DNA of 64,000 bases from Nocardia brasiliensis NBRC 14402 (GTDB lineage Bacteria > Actinomycetota > Actinomycetes > Mycobacteriales > Mycobacteriaceae), in NCBI RefSeq assembly GCF_000308475.2, contig NZ_BAFT02000057.1, positions 248,001 through 312,000 of the forward strand. The letters run 5' to 3'. The position numbers were made by a program, and so were the translations under genes. The notes below the pieces were generated by a model. The model was given only the letters and a program-made list of their open reading frames with translations, was not told the DNA's origin and did not search any database. The stretch's first letter is position 1; every line of letters starts with the position of its first letter. Below are positions 34,843 through 43,397 of the stretch, one piece after another.

Positions 34843-35008
34843 TCCGGACGTGTCCGCGACACGGCGGCCCGGTGGGCGGCCTGCCGCCGCCCGCCCCCAC
34901 GCACCCGACTCCCGACCAGAGCGGGGCCCGCGTGGCCCCGCGCATGCGCGCGCCCGGCCGCACCGCTGCCTGCGCGCAGCCGCCAGGAACCAACCCCGGA
35001 GACCTACC

Positions 35009-36355
35009 GTGACCGTCCATTACCTGCCCTCCGCCGACAATTCCGGCACCGAACGACTACGCGATCGAATCGCCGAGGTGCTCGCCCGGGCCCGGCGCCG
35101 CACCCTCACCCTGACCGACTGCATCGACGAAGCCGAACTGGTGGCACAGCATTCGCGATTGATGAGCCCGCTGGTGTGGGACCTCGCGCACATCGGCAAC
35201 CAGGAAGAACTGTGGCTGGTCCGCGATGTCGGCGGTCGCGACGCCGTCCGCGCCGATATCGACGAGCTCTACGACGCGTTCAAACACGCGAGGGCGAATC
35301 GCCCCACGCTGCCGCTGCTGGATCCGGCGCAGGCGCGCGACTACGTCGGCACCGTGCGCGACAAGGTGTGGGATGTGCTGGACCGCAGCGACTTACGCGG
35401 TTCGCCGCTGGTGGACGGCGGCTTCGCGTTCGGCATGATCGCCCAGCACGAGCAGCAGCACGACGAGACCATGCTGGCCACCCATCAGCTGCGCACCGGC
35501 GCGCCGGTGCTGCGAGCGCGCGCGGTGCCCACTGTCGCCGCTCCCGTCGGCGGTGAGGTCGTCGTGCCCGCAGGCGAATTCACCATGGGCACCGATACCG
35601 ACCCGTGGGCCCTGGACAACGAGCGCCCCGCGCACCGGATTCAGTTGCCCGGCTTCGCGATCGACGCGGCCCCGGTGACCAACGAGCAGTACCTCGCCTT
35701 CCTCGACGACGGCGGCTACGACCGTCCCGAGCTGTGGTCGGCCCGGGGCTGGGCCCATCGCCAGGACGCGGAATTGACCGCGCCGCAGTTCTGGGAGCGC
35801 GATCCGGCCGGGCACTGGTGGCGGCGCGTGTTCGGCGTGATGACGCCGTTGCGACCGCACCAGCCGGTGGTGCACGTGTGCTGGTTCGAGGCCGAGGCCT
35901 ACGCGAACTGGGCGGGCAAACGCCTGCCGACCGAGGCGGAATGGGAGAAGGCCGCCCGGTACGACCCGGCCACCGGCACCGAACGCCGATTCCCCTGGGG
36001 CGATACCGAACCCGACGAGCACACCGCGAATCTCGGTCAGCGCCACCTGGAACCGGCCGACGTCGGCGCCTACCCCGCGGGCGCGACGCCCGCCGGGGTG
36101 CATCAGCTGATCGGTGACGTCTGGGAATGGACGTCCTCGGGTTTCGACCTGTATCCGGGGTTCCGCGCGTTCCCCTATCGGGAGTACTCCGAGGTCTTCT
36201 TCGGCGGTGACTACCGGGTGCTGCGCGGCGGCTCGTTCGGCACCGATCCGGTGGCCTGCCGCAGCACTTTCCGCAACTGGGACCACCCGATCCGGCGGCA
36301 GATCTTCGCCGGTTTCCGGCTGGCCCGCGATCTGCGCGCCGGGGAAGGCGCGTGA
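35009..36355 (+). CDS. egtB: Hercynylcysteine sulfoxide synthase EgtB
   Basis: This 448-residue non-heme iron enzyme couples gamma-glutamylcysteine to hercynine using O2. The N-terminal DinB-type bundle holds the iron ligands: one His in DLAHIGNQEE (about residue 57) and HEQQHDET (HxxxH, about 146-150). The C-terminal formylglycine-generating-enzyme fold runs from GGEVVVPAGEFTMG to LRGGSFGTD and FAGFRLARD. The GTG at 35009 with a GGAGA upstream is chosen; longer upstream reading frame is Pro/Arg-rich and not conserved in character. It lies 166 bp after egtA. Confidence 0.95.
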   Translation: MTVHYLPSADNSGTERLRDRIAEVLARARRRTLTLTDCIDEAELVAQHSRLMSPLVWDLAHIGNQEELWLVRDVGGRDAVRADIDELYDAFKHARANRPTLPLLDPAQARDYVGTVRDKVWDVLDRSDLRGSPLVDGGFAFGMIAQHEQQHDETMLATHQLRTGAPVLRARAVPTVAAPVGGEVVVPAGEFTMGTDTDPWALDNERPAHRIQLPGFAIDAAPVTNEQYLAFLDDGGYDRPELWSARGWAHRQDAELTAPQFWERDPAGHWWRRVFGVMTPLRPHQPVVHVCWFEAEAYANWAGKRLPTEAEWEKAARYDPATGTERRFPWGDTEPDEHTANLGQRHLEPADVGAYPAGATPAGVHQLIGDVWEWTSSGFDLYPGFRAFPYREYSEVFFGGDYRVLRGGSFGTDPVACRSTFRNWDHPIRRQIFAGFRLARDLRAGEGA

Positions 36356-36386
36356 GCGCGGCACGGCCGGCGGACGGTGGTCGCTG

Positions 36387-37220
36387 ATGTGCCGGCACCT
36401 CGGTTACCTCGGCCCGGCGGTCAGCGTCGGCGAAATGCTCACGCGCGGTAGCCATTCGCTGCGCACGCAGGCGTGGGCCCCGCGCGAGATGCGCGGTGGC
36501 GGTGCGATCAACGCCGACGGGTTCGGTGTCGCGTGGTGGCGGGCCGCCGAAAACGGGGCGCCGGCCGTCAGCCGGTACCGCAATGCCGCGCCGATCTGGA
36601 CCGACCCCGCCGTGGAAGAGGTGCTGCCGCAACTGTATTCGACAGCGGTGCTCGGCTCGATCCGGTCCGCGACGGTCGGCATGCCGATCGAGCGGGCGGC
36701 TTGCGCGCCGTTCACCTGGGACCGGTGGGCGTTCAGCCACAACGGCAAAGTGCCGGACTGGCGGCGCGCGCTCACCGCGGTGTCGTCCGATCTGGACGTC
36801 GCTGCCACGCAATTCGGCGCGACCCGGCTGTTCGAGACGATCCGCTTGCTCGACGCGGAAGCGCCCACCGATGCGGCGACGCTCTGGGTGTTGTTGCAGC
36901 AGTTGCTCGCCGGGACCCAGCCCGGTGGATTCGCCGAGACGCCGGCAGCGGCGCTCGGCCTGCTGGTGACCGCGGTGCGCAAGCACGTGCCGGACGCCCG
37001 GCTCAACCTGTTGCTCTCCGACGGCGAAACCCTGTGGGCCAGCACGGTCTACCACTCCCTGTCCGCCCTGGTGACCGACACCGCGGCGGTGCTGTCCTCC
37101 GAACCGTACGACGACGACCCGCGGTGGCAGTCGATCCCCGACCACAGCCTGGTGACCGCGCGCCCGGGCCACCTGTCCATCACCCCCCTGCTCGACGGCA
37201 CGAAAGGCCTTTCGCGATGA
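36387..37220 (+). CDS. egtC: Gamma-glutamyl-hercynylcysteine sulfoxide amidohydrolase EgtC
   Basis: This 277-residue class II glutamine-amidotransferase-like Ntn hydrolase removes glutamate from the EgtB product. The nucleophile is Cys2 (MCRHLGYLGP). Other family elements are NADGFGVAWW, GSIRSAT and FSHNGKVPDW. It starts 31 bp after egtB, and its stop overlaps the start of egtD as ATGA, so translation is likely coupled. Confidence 0.95.
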   Translation: MCRHLGYLGPAVSVGEMLTRGSHSLRTQAWAPREMRGGGAINADGFGVAWWRAAENGAPAVSRYRNAAPIWTDPAVEEVLPQLYSTAVLGSIRSATVGMPIERAACAPFTWDRWAFSHNGKVPDWRRALTAVSSDLDVAATQFGATRLFETIRLLDAEAPTDAATLWVLLQQLLAGTQPGGFAETPAAALGLLVTAVRKHVPDARLNLLLSDGETLWASTVYHSLSALVTDTAAVLSSEPYDDDPRWQSIPDHSLVTARPGHLSITPLLDGTKGLSR

Positions 37221-38188
37221 CCGCACCGACGCTGGAGATCCACCTATCCGACGACGACCTCACCACCGCGTTGCGCACCGATGCCCGCCTCGGGCTCACC
37301 GCCGACCCGAAGTGGTTGCCGCCCAAGTGGTTCTACGACGCGCGCGGCAGTGAGCTGTTCGAGCAGATCACCGAACTGCCGGAGTACTACCCGACGCGGA
37401 CCGAACGCGCGCTGCTGGAGCGGGTGGTCGGCGAAATCGCCAGGGTGGCCCAGGCCGAGGTGCTCGTCGAACTGGGCGCGGGCTCGGCCGCCAAGACCCG
37501 GCTGCTGCTCACCGCGTTGACCACCGGGAGTCCGCTGAAGACGTATGTGCCACAGGATGTCTCGGCTGCGGCGCTGCGCGGGGCGGCGGACGAGATCGCG
37601 GCGGATTTCCCCGGCCTCGCCGTGCACGGTGTGGTCAGCGATTTCACCGATACGCTGCACAACCTGCCCGGCGGTGGCCGCCGGATGATCGCCTTCCTCG
37701 GCGGCACCATCGGTAACCTGGTCCCGGCCGAGCGTGCCGAATTCCTCCGCAGCATCTACGAGGTGCTCGAACCGGGGGAGCAGTTGCTGCTCGGCGCCGG
37801 ACTGGTCATCGATCCGGCCGTGCTGGTCCCGGCCTACGACGACGCGGCCGGTGTCACCGCCGAATTCAATCGGAACGTGCTGCACGTCTTGAACTCCCGG
37901 CTCGATGCCGACTTCGCACCGGAGAAGTTCGAGCACATCGCGCTGTGGGATGCCGAACACGAATGGATCGAAATGCGTTTGGCCGCTACCGAAGACATGA
38001 CGGTCACGGTCCGCGACCTGGATCTCACCCTCCGCTTCGCCGCCGGCGAGCAGTTGCGCACCGAGATCTCGGCGAAGTTCCGCATCGACGGGCTCACCGC
38101 GGAACTGGGCAGCGCCGGGTTCGCCACCGAACAGGTGTGGACCGATCCGGACGATCGCTTCGCGCTGTTCCTCGCGGCCCGCGAGTGA
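37217..38188 (+). CDS. egtD: L-histidine N-alpha-methyltransferase EgtD
   Basis: This 323-residue SAM enzyme trimethylates histidine to hercynine, the first step of ergothioneine synthesis. It shows WFYDARGSELFEQITELPEYYPTR split over residues 35-58, the SAM motif LVELGAGSAAKTRLLL (about 85-100), and FLGGTIGNL (about 157). A C-terminal substrate region carries EFNRNVLHVLN with the histidine-binding Asn. Its stop codon directly abuts the stop of the convergent DUF2461 gene. Confidence 0.96.
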   Translation: MTAPTLEIHLSDDDLTTALRTDARLGLTADPKWLPPKWFYDARGSELFEQITELPEYYPTRTERALLERVVGEIARVAQAEVLVELGAGSAAKTRLLLTALTTGSPLKTYVPQDVSAAALRGAADEIAADFPGLAVHGVVSDFTDTLHNLPGGGRRMIAFLGGTIGNLVPAERAEFLRSIYEVLEPGEQLLLGAGLVIDPAVLVPAYDDAAGVTAEFNRNVLHVLNSRLDADFAPEKFEHIALWDAEHEWIEMRLAATEDMTVTVRDLDLTLRFAAGEQLRTEISAKFRIDGLTAELGSAGFATEQVWTDPDDRFALFLAARE

Positions 38189-38851
38189 TCAGGACAGCAA
38201 CGGGGACCGGGTAGTCGCGCCGGACACCACCGCGCCGAGCCAGTCGACCAGGGGCCGCATCGTCTCCCAGGCGGTGCGGATCTCCTTGGCCGCGCGCGGC
38301 TTGTCCAGCCACGGCGGCGCGCCGAACTCGCGGTGGCAGATCAGGGCTTTGTGCCGGAGCAGGCCGATGCGCGGATGGTCGGCGTCGTAGCCCTTCGGCT
38401 TGGTCTTGAGCTGCTCGCCGCCGATCGTGTAACCCGCCTTGACCAGCTTCGCCAGGATCTTCTCCAGCTCTGGTCCGCGGACCTCGTGATCGATCGTGCT
38501 GCGCAACTGGGCGACCTGCTCGGACGAGCCGCCGTAGAAGCCGCCCGCGACGTACAGTCCCGCGGCGCCGATCTGCACGTACCAGCCGGTGCTCGGCGCC
38601 ACGGACACATACGCGCCCTGGTGGTTCTTGTACGGGGTCTTGTCCTTGGCGAAGCGCACGTCCCGGTAGGGCCGGAAGATCTTGGCCGCCCCGAAGGCCG
38701 GCTCCAGTTCGGTGGTCAGCGCCAGCATCGGCGCCTTCACCGACGTCTCGTACACCTCTTTGTGCGCATTCCAGAAGGCCTTGGAATTATCGGCCTCCAG
38801 GTCCTCGTAGAAATCCAGGCCCGCCAAAGGGAACCCGCCGAACCCGCTCAT
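38189..38851 (-). CDS. DUF2461 family protein
   Basis: This 220-residue protein starts FPLAGLDFYEDLEADNSKAFWNAHK, contains FRPYRDVRFAKDKTPYKNHQGAYVS (about 58-82) and GWYVQIGAAGLYVAGGFY, the hallmarks of the DUF2461 (TIGR02453) family of unknown function. It is soluble. It follows the DUF4190 gene by 27 bp on the same strand and probably shares its transcript. Confidence 0.92.
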   Translation of the reverse strand: MSGFGGFPLAGLDFYEDLEADNSKAFWNAHKEVYETSVKAPMLALTTELEPAFGAAKIFRPYRDVRFAKDKTPYKNHQGAYVSVAPSTGWYVQIGAAGLYVAGGFYGGSSEQVAQLRSTIDHEVRGPELEKILAKLVKAGYTIGGEQLKTKPKGYDADHPRIGLLRHKALICHREFGAPPWLDKPRAAKEIRTAWETMRPLVDWLGAVVSGATTRSPLLS

Positions 38852-38878
38852 GACCGCGCCTCGCTCATGCAGAGCAAT

Positions 38879-39769
38879 TTACGTGGTCAGGTCTCCGTTG
38901 AAGAGCAGGAACCCCACCAGGAAGCCGATGACCATGCCGACGCCCGCCGCGATCGCCGCCCATTTGCCCAGCGGCTCGCCCTTGGTGTGACCGATGATGC
39001 CGAGAATGATGCCCGCCGGTCCGAACAGGATGGGGCAGAACAACACCGAGATGACTGCGCAGACGAACCCGACGATGGAGAACACCTGCGACCCGGACCG
39101 CGGCGGCGGGGTGCCGTAGGGCTGGTAACCCTGCTGCGGGTAATTGCCGTAGCCGCCCGGCTGTGGCCCGCCGGGTTGCGGGTAGTTGTAGATGCCGCCC
39201 TGCGGGTACTGCGGCGGGCCGCCCGTCGCGTCCTGCGGTGGTCCGCTCCCCGGATACGCCGGATACGGCTGCTGCTGCGCGCTCCAGGGCTGCTGCTCGC
39301 TCTGCGGTGGGTTCCACGATTGCCCGCCGGACGGCGTGCCGGGTGCCGTGCCCCAGGCGGGTTGCTGCCCACCACCGGTCGGCGGTTGGTTGCCGCTCCA
39401 GGACGGTTGTGCCGAACCCCACGCGGGTTGATCCTGGGACGGGCCGCCGCCCCAGGACGGTGGATCGGCTGGTACCGATCCACCGGGTTGCCCGCCCAGA
39501 GGCCCGGCGGGCGCGTCGGTCGGTTGCCACCATGCACCGGGCGGGGATTCCGGCGGGGTGTACGGCTGTGCCGAAGGTTCCGGCGTGCCAACGTCTTTCG
39601 ACAAACTCGGGGAAGACGCACCGCTCGATGATGGCGTCGGGCCGGCGTCGGTCGGCGGGACGGCACTCGCCGCGGACGGACCCGTCGCGTTCGACGCGGA
39701 CGCGTCGGGCGAGGAATCGGCCGGTTCCGGGGCGGCGCCGGTCGGTTTCGGATCGTGTGGCGTGCTCAT
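38879..39769 (-). CDS. Proline/glycine-rich DUF4190 membrane protein
   Basis: Of 296 residues, the first 220 are low complexity, rich in Pro, Gly, Gln, Ser and Tyr with recurring PAWG/QPxYP-type units. The last 75 form two membrane helices (VFSIVGFVCAVISVLFCPILF and AAIAAGVGMVIGFLVGFLLF) with the DUF4190 loop GIILGIIGHTKGE. Such proteins are common in actinobacteria and of unknown role. The disordered cytoplasmic tail could scaffold partners. The ATG has GGAGGG upstream. Confidence 0.88.
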   Translation of the reverse strand: MSTPHDPKPTGAAPEPADSSPDASASNATGPSAASAVPPTDAGPTPSSSGASSPSLSKDVGTPEPSAQPYTPPESPPGAWWQPTDAPAGPLGGQPGGSVPADPPSWGGGPSQDQPAWGSAQPSWSGNQPPTGGGQQPAWGTAPGTPSGGQSWNPPQSEQQPWSAQQQPYPAYPGSGPPQDATGGPPQYPQGGIYNYPQPGGPQPGGYGNYPQQGYQPYGTPPPRSGSQVFSIVGFVCAVISVLFCPILFGPAGIILGIIGHTKGEPLGKWAAIAAGVGMVIGFLVGFLLFNGDLTT

Positions 39770-39954
39770 CGCGCCCTCCTCGTGACGTCCGGTCGCCGCC
39801 TTTCGCGTGCCGTCGTCAACGCGGCGGCTACGCGCGGTCAGCGGGCCGGTTGGTCCGAATACTCCGTTATGCGTACCACGACCGACCGACGGTCATCGCC
39901 GATTGCGCCGAGCGGTGCCGCGCGTCGCGGACCGCTCGGTCCCGTGCTCGCCGG

Positions 39955-40215
39955 TCAGAGGTCGGCGTCGTCGACGATTTCCACGGCCGCTACCTCGCCG
40001 GGCCGGTCGTCTTCAGCCGCGTCCTCGGCGCGCTGCCCGCGCGCGGTCCACTCCTGGCTCAGCTCGTCGCCGATCCCGAGCCTGCCGTCGTCGTCGTTCT
40101 CGCGGTAGCGAATCCGCAGCTCGTCCGGCGGATCCTCGATATTGCGCTCGTACTCGCGGATCTCGTCGGCCTGATCGTCATCGCCCATATCGGTATCCAG
40201 CGGTTCACGGTCCAT
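39955..40215 (-). CDS. Small acidic hypothetical protein
   Basis: This 86-residue, strongly acidic soluble protein has the segment ELRIRYRENDDDGRLGIGDEL and ends in VAAVEIVDDADL. No domain is recognised. Codon usage looks coding in this frame, and the ATG has AGGA upstream. It lies alone between the DUF4190 gene and the prs terminator. Confidence 0.6.
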   Translation of the reverse strand: MDREPLDTDMGDDDQADEIREYERNIEDPPDELRIRYRENDDDGRLGIGDELSQEWTARGQRAEDAAEDDRPGEVAAVEIVDDADL

Positions 40216-40263
40216 ACCAACCAGTATCCTCGCGGATCGGGTTCAGACCCTGAAGCAGGACAC

Positions 40264-40302
40264 AAAAGGTGGCCCCGGGGACATCGACCGGGGCCACCTT
40301 TT
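40264..40302 (-). terminator. Strong intrinsic terminator of the glmU-prs transcript
   Basis: AAAAGGTGGCCCCGG pairs perfectly with CCGGGGCCACCTTTT (15 bp) around a 9-base loop. On the minus strand the stem ends in TTTTG. It lies downstream of prs and 4 bp after the stop codon of a small reading frame in repeat copy 1. Confidence 0.85.
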
Positions 40303-40306
40303 CGAC

Positions 40307-40378
40307 CTACTTCCGTGCTGCCTGATCTCGGGTGTACATGGGTAACTCGTCGGGCACGGGCCAACGAATCGACCACAT
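40307..40378 (-). CDS. Possible 23-residue peptide in repeat copy 1
   Basis: The frame reads MWSIRWPVPDELPMYTRDQ and ends AARK before a TAG, immediately ahead of the prs terminator. The motif PVPDELPMY and the preceding W-S are shared with the second repeat copy at 44980. No ribosome binding site is evident; the frame is open upstream into the prs 3' end, so a longer product is possible. It is kept only because its peptide sequence is conserved between the copies. Confidence 0.3.
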   Translation of the reverse strand: MWSIRWPVPDELPMYTRDQAARK

Positions 40379-40443
40379 CACCGCCGGTCGCCGATTGAAA
40401 CCGAGGCAGCGCCTGGATCTGGCCTGAATACGCGGAGAGGCGG
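40322..40443. repeat. 122-bp dispersed repeat, copy 1
   Basis: This copy sits between the prs stop codon and its terminator. Conserved blocks shared with copy 2 are GGTAACTCGTCGGG-ACGGGC near the left end and TCTGGCCTGAAT-CGCGGAGAGGCGG at the right end, with a diverged middle. The lengths are 122 and 121 bp and the orientation is the same. Confidence 0.75.
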
Positions 40444-41424
40444 TCAAGCGTTTCCGTTGAAAAGGCCCGTTACCGAGCCGTTTTCGAAGACCTCACGGAT
40501 GGTGCGGGCCAGCAGCGGGGCGATGGACAGCACGGTCAGCTGCGGGAACTTCTTCTCTTCGGTGATCGGCAGCGTGTTGGTGACCACGACTTCCTTGGCA
40601 CCGCAGGCGGCGAGGCGCTCGGCGGCCGGGTTGCTCAGCACGCCGTGCGTCGCGGCGATGACGACGTCACCGGCGCCCGCATCCTTGAGCACCTTCACCG
40701 CGCCCGCGATGGTGCCACCGGTGTCGATCATGTCGTCGATCAGGATGCAGGTGCGGCCTTCGACCTCACCGACCACACGGTTCGACTTCACCTGGTTCGG
40801 CACCAGCGGGTCGCGGGTCTTGTGGATGAACGCCAGCGGCGAGCCGCCGAGCGAGTCGGCCCACTTCTCCGCGACGCGGACACGGCCGGAGTCGGGCGAG
40901 ACCACGGTGATGTTGTCGAGCGAGTAGTTCGTGCGCACGTACTCGGCGAGCTGCAGCTGCGCGTGCATGTGATCGACCGGGCCGTCGAAGAAGCCCTGGA
41001 TCTGGTCGGTGTGCAGGTCGACGGTGATGATCCGGTCCGCGCCCGCGGTCTTGAGCAGGTCGGCGACCAGGCGAGCCGAGATCGGTTCGCGGCCGCGGTG
41101 CTTCTTGTCCTGGCGGGCGTACGGGTAGAACGGCAGTACCGCGGTGATCCGCTTGGCCGAACCGCGCTTGAGCGCGTCGATCATGATGAGCTGTTCCATC
41201 AACCACTGGTTGAGCGGCGCGGGGAAGCTCTGCAGCACGAACGCGTCGGAGCCGCGCACCGACTCCTCGAAGCGGACGAAGATCTCACCATTGGCGAAGT
41301 CGCGGGCGGTCTGCGGGGTGACGTGGACGTCGAGTTCCTTGGCGACCTGCTCGGCCAGCTCAGGATGAGCGCGTCCCGAGAAGAGCATCAGGTTCTTCTG
41401 GTTGTCGATCCATGACGCGGTCAC
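40444..41424 (-). CDS. prs: Ribose-phosphate diphosphokinase (PRPP synthetase)
   Basis: This 326-residue enzyme makes PRPP from ribose 5-phosphate and ATP for nucleotide, His, Trp and decaprenylphosphoryl-arabinose synthesis. It shows FANGEIFVRFEESVRG, YPYARQDKKHRGREPISARLVADLL, the Mg-PRPP motif VVSPDSGRVRVAEKWA and the PRPP loop CILIDDMIDTGGTI. GTG start; the first four bases overlap the glmU stop (GTGA). It corresponds to Rv1017c. Confidence 0.97.
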   Translation of the reverse strand: MTASWIDNQKNLMLFSGRAHPELAEQVAKELDVHVTPQTARDFANGEIFVRFEESVRGSDAFVLQSFPAPLNQWLMEQLIMIDALKRGSAKRITAVLPFYPYARQDKKHRGREPISARLVADLLKTAGADRIITVDLHTDQIQGFFDGPVDHMHAQLQLAEYVRTNYSLDNITVVSPDSGRVRVAEKWADSLGGSPLAFIHKTRDPLVPNQVKSNRVVGEVEGRTCILIDDMIDTGGTIAGAVKVLKDAGAGDVVIAATHGVLSNPAAERLAACGAKEVVVTNTLPITEEKKFPQLTVLSIAPLLARTIREVFENGSVTGLFNGNA

Positions 41425-42911
41425 TGCTGTTTGCCATCCTTTTGCTCGATTGCCTGACCGGAATTCTCTGTGGCGGCGTTGGCTTCTGCCGCCGCGCGCG
41501 CCGCGGCCGTCCCGGGACGGTGCCGTTGCACCCAGCCCTCGATGTTCTTCTGCGGCCCGCCGGATATCGCGAGTGCGCCGGGCGGAACGCTTCTGCGCAG
41601 TACAGTACCCGCCGCCGTATACGCCCCGTCACCCACCGTTACCGGGGCGACGAACATCGTGTCACTTCCCGTTCGCACATGCGACCCGACGGTGGTGTGA
41701 TGCTTGCTCACTCCGTCGTAGTTCACGAACACACTGGACGCGCCGATGTTGCTGTGTTCCCCGATGGTGGCGTCCCCGACGTAGGTCAGATGCGGCACCT
41801 TCGAGTGCGCGCCGATCGAGGCGTTCTTGGTCTCCACGAAGGCGCCGAGCTTGCCCGCATTGCCCACCACGGTGCCCGGGCGCAGGTAACTGAACGGGCC
41901 GATGGCCGCACCCGGGCCGATCATCGCGCCCTCCCCGTGCGTGCGCACGACCCGCGCGCCGTCGCCCACCACCACATCGGTGAGCGTGCTGTCCGGGCCG
42001 ATCTCGGCGTCTTCACCGATCACGGTGTCGCCGAGCAGTTGCACGCCGGGACGCAGGATGGCGTCGCGGCCGATCCGCACGTTCGCGTCCACCCAGGTCG
42101 AGTTGGGATCGACGATGGTGACGCCGGCGCGCATGTGCCGCTCCAGGATGTAGCGGTTGAGCGTGCTCGTCGCACCTGCCAGCTGGACCCGGTCGTTGAC
42201 GCCGGTCACCTTGGCGGCGTCGACCAGGCGGGCGCCGTGCACCGGATGACCGGCCTCGCGGGCCAGCCGCAGCACGTCGGTCAGGTAGAGCTCGTGCTGG
42301 GCGTTCGCGGTGGACAACCGGCTGATCATGGTGCGCAGCACTGCCGCGTCGAAGGCGTAGATGCCGGAGTTGACCTCGGTGATCGCGGCCTGCTCGGGGG
42401 TGGCGTCGGCGTGCTCGACGATCTCGACGACCTGACCGTTGCTGTCCCGGACGATGCGGCCGTAGCCGTTCGGATCGTCCGGCACGAAGGTCAGCACGGT
42501 GACCGCGGAACGCTCGGCGTAGCTGCGGTGCTCGTCGAGCAGCGCGGACAGGGTGTGCCCGTCCAGCAGCGGCACGTCGGCGGAGGTGACGAGCAGGTCG
42601 CCGGTGAAGCCGACGGGCAGCGCGGCCAGTGCGCACTGCACCGCGTGCCCGGTGCCGAGCTGCTGCTCCTGGATGGCGGGGGTGATCTCGCGACCGAGAT
42701 CGTCGGCGACCGCGGCCACCGCGGCGCCCACCTGTTCACGGTCGTGGCCGACCACGGTGATCAGGTATGCGGGGTCGATCTCGTTCGCCGCATGCAGCGC
42801 GTGCGCGAGCATGCTCCGACCGGCCAGCGAATGCAGCACCTTGGGGGTCTTCGACCGCATTCGTGTCCCGGCACCGGCTGCGAGAACGACGACGGCGGTC
42901 TGCTGTGGCAT
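41421..42911 (-). CDS. glmU: Bifunctional GlmU: glucosamine-1-phosphate acetyltransferase / GlcNAc-1-phosphate uridyltransferase
   Basis: This 496-residue enzyme completes UDP-GlcNAc synthesis for peptidoglycan and arabinogalactan. The N-terminal pyrophosphorylase has LAAGAGTRMRSKTPKVLH (residues 10-27) and the conserved GTGHAV. The left-handed beta-helix acetyltransferase has the hexapeptide run from GVTIVDPNSTWVDANVRIG onwards, with FVETKNASIG and HLTYVGDATIGE. The tail is Ala-rich. ATG 42911 has GGGAG 5 bp upstream. It corresponds to Rv1018c. Confidence 0.97.
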   Translation of the reverse strand: MPQQTAVVVLAAGAGTRMRSKTPKVLHSLAGRSMLAHALHAANEIDPAYLITVVGHDREQVGAAVAAVADDLGREITPAIQEQQLGTGHAVQCALAALPVGFTGDLLVTSADVPLLDGHTLSALLDEHRSYAERSAVTVLTFVPDDPNGYGRIVRDSNGQVVEIVEHADATPEQAAITEVNSGIYAFDAAVLRTMISRLSTANAQHELYLTDVLRLAREAGHPVHGARLVDAAKVTGVNDRVQLAGATSTLNRYILERHMRAGVTIVDPNSTWVDANVRIGRDAILRPGVQLLGDTVIGEDAEIGPDSTLTDVVVGDGARVVRTHGEGAMIGPGAAIGPFSYLRPGTVVGNAGKLGAFVETKNASIGAHSKVPHLTYVGDATIGEHSNIGASSVFVNYDGVSKHHTTVGSHVRTGSDTMFVAPVTVGDGAYTAAGTVLRRSVPPGALAISGGPQKNIEGWVQRHRPGTAAARAAAEANAATENSGQAIEQKDGKQQ

Positions 42912-42931
42912 GGATCTCCCTACGCTGCCTG

Positions 42932-43030
42932 TCATCGTGCTGGGCTCTGCTCATCGTGCTAGGGCGCTCATCGTGCTGGGATCTGCTGCGCTGGGCGCTG
43001 ATGGGCGGGGCCAACGATAGTCATCGTGCT
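42932..43030. repeat. Four copies of TCATCGTGCT upstream of glmU
   Basis: The 10-mer occurs at 42932, 42951, 42968 and 43021, between tRNA-Gln and glmU. The flanks of the first three are also similar (GGG-TCTGC). In glmU message sense it reads AGCACGATGA. Confidence 0.7.
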
Positions 43031-43036
43031 GCCGAG

Positions 43037-43107
43037 CTCCGCCGCCAGGACTCGAACCTGAACTATCTGAACCAAAATCAGAGGTGCTGCCATTACACCA
43101 CGGCGGA
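43037..43107 (-). tRNA. tRNA-Gln (anticodon TTG)
   Basis: On the minus strand a 71-nt cloverleaf is visible. The acceptor stem pairs TCCGCCG with CGGCGGA. The anticodon stem pairs TCTGA with TCAGA around TTTTGGT, giving anticodon TTG. The T-arm contains GGTTCGAGTCC. CCA is not encoded. A tRNA-Gln occupies the same place beside glmU in mycobacteria. Confidence 0.96.
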
Positions 43108-43397
43108 TTGTCACATCGGCGGATCGGGAAACACCCGCCGCTGTACCACGGCACGAGGAAGATCCTCGCATATTGTTCCGCATCTCGGCGAATGCCGAGT
43201 TCGACGCCGGACGCCGAGTCGGGCGGCGATCACCCGGCGCGGCCGGCGAGCTGCTCCGGATCGAGGTTACCCACCAGGCACATTCAGCTCGAGCGGGCAC
43301 GGAAAACGCGCAGTTGCGGGGGAGAGCGGGCGAAGCGGCGAGCTGTCTGGAACAGTTAGGTCACCGGAGTTCGGCAGCGAAGGGAGGCGGAGTGGCG

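Noticed and set aside
43181..43397. Extra N-terminal coding for the Rv1019-like TetR gene
   Set aside because: The frame is open upstream, but it is not TetR-like and a strong AGGGAGG stands directly before the ATG/GTG pair at 43392-43398.
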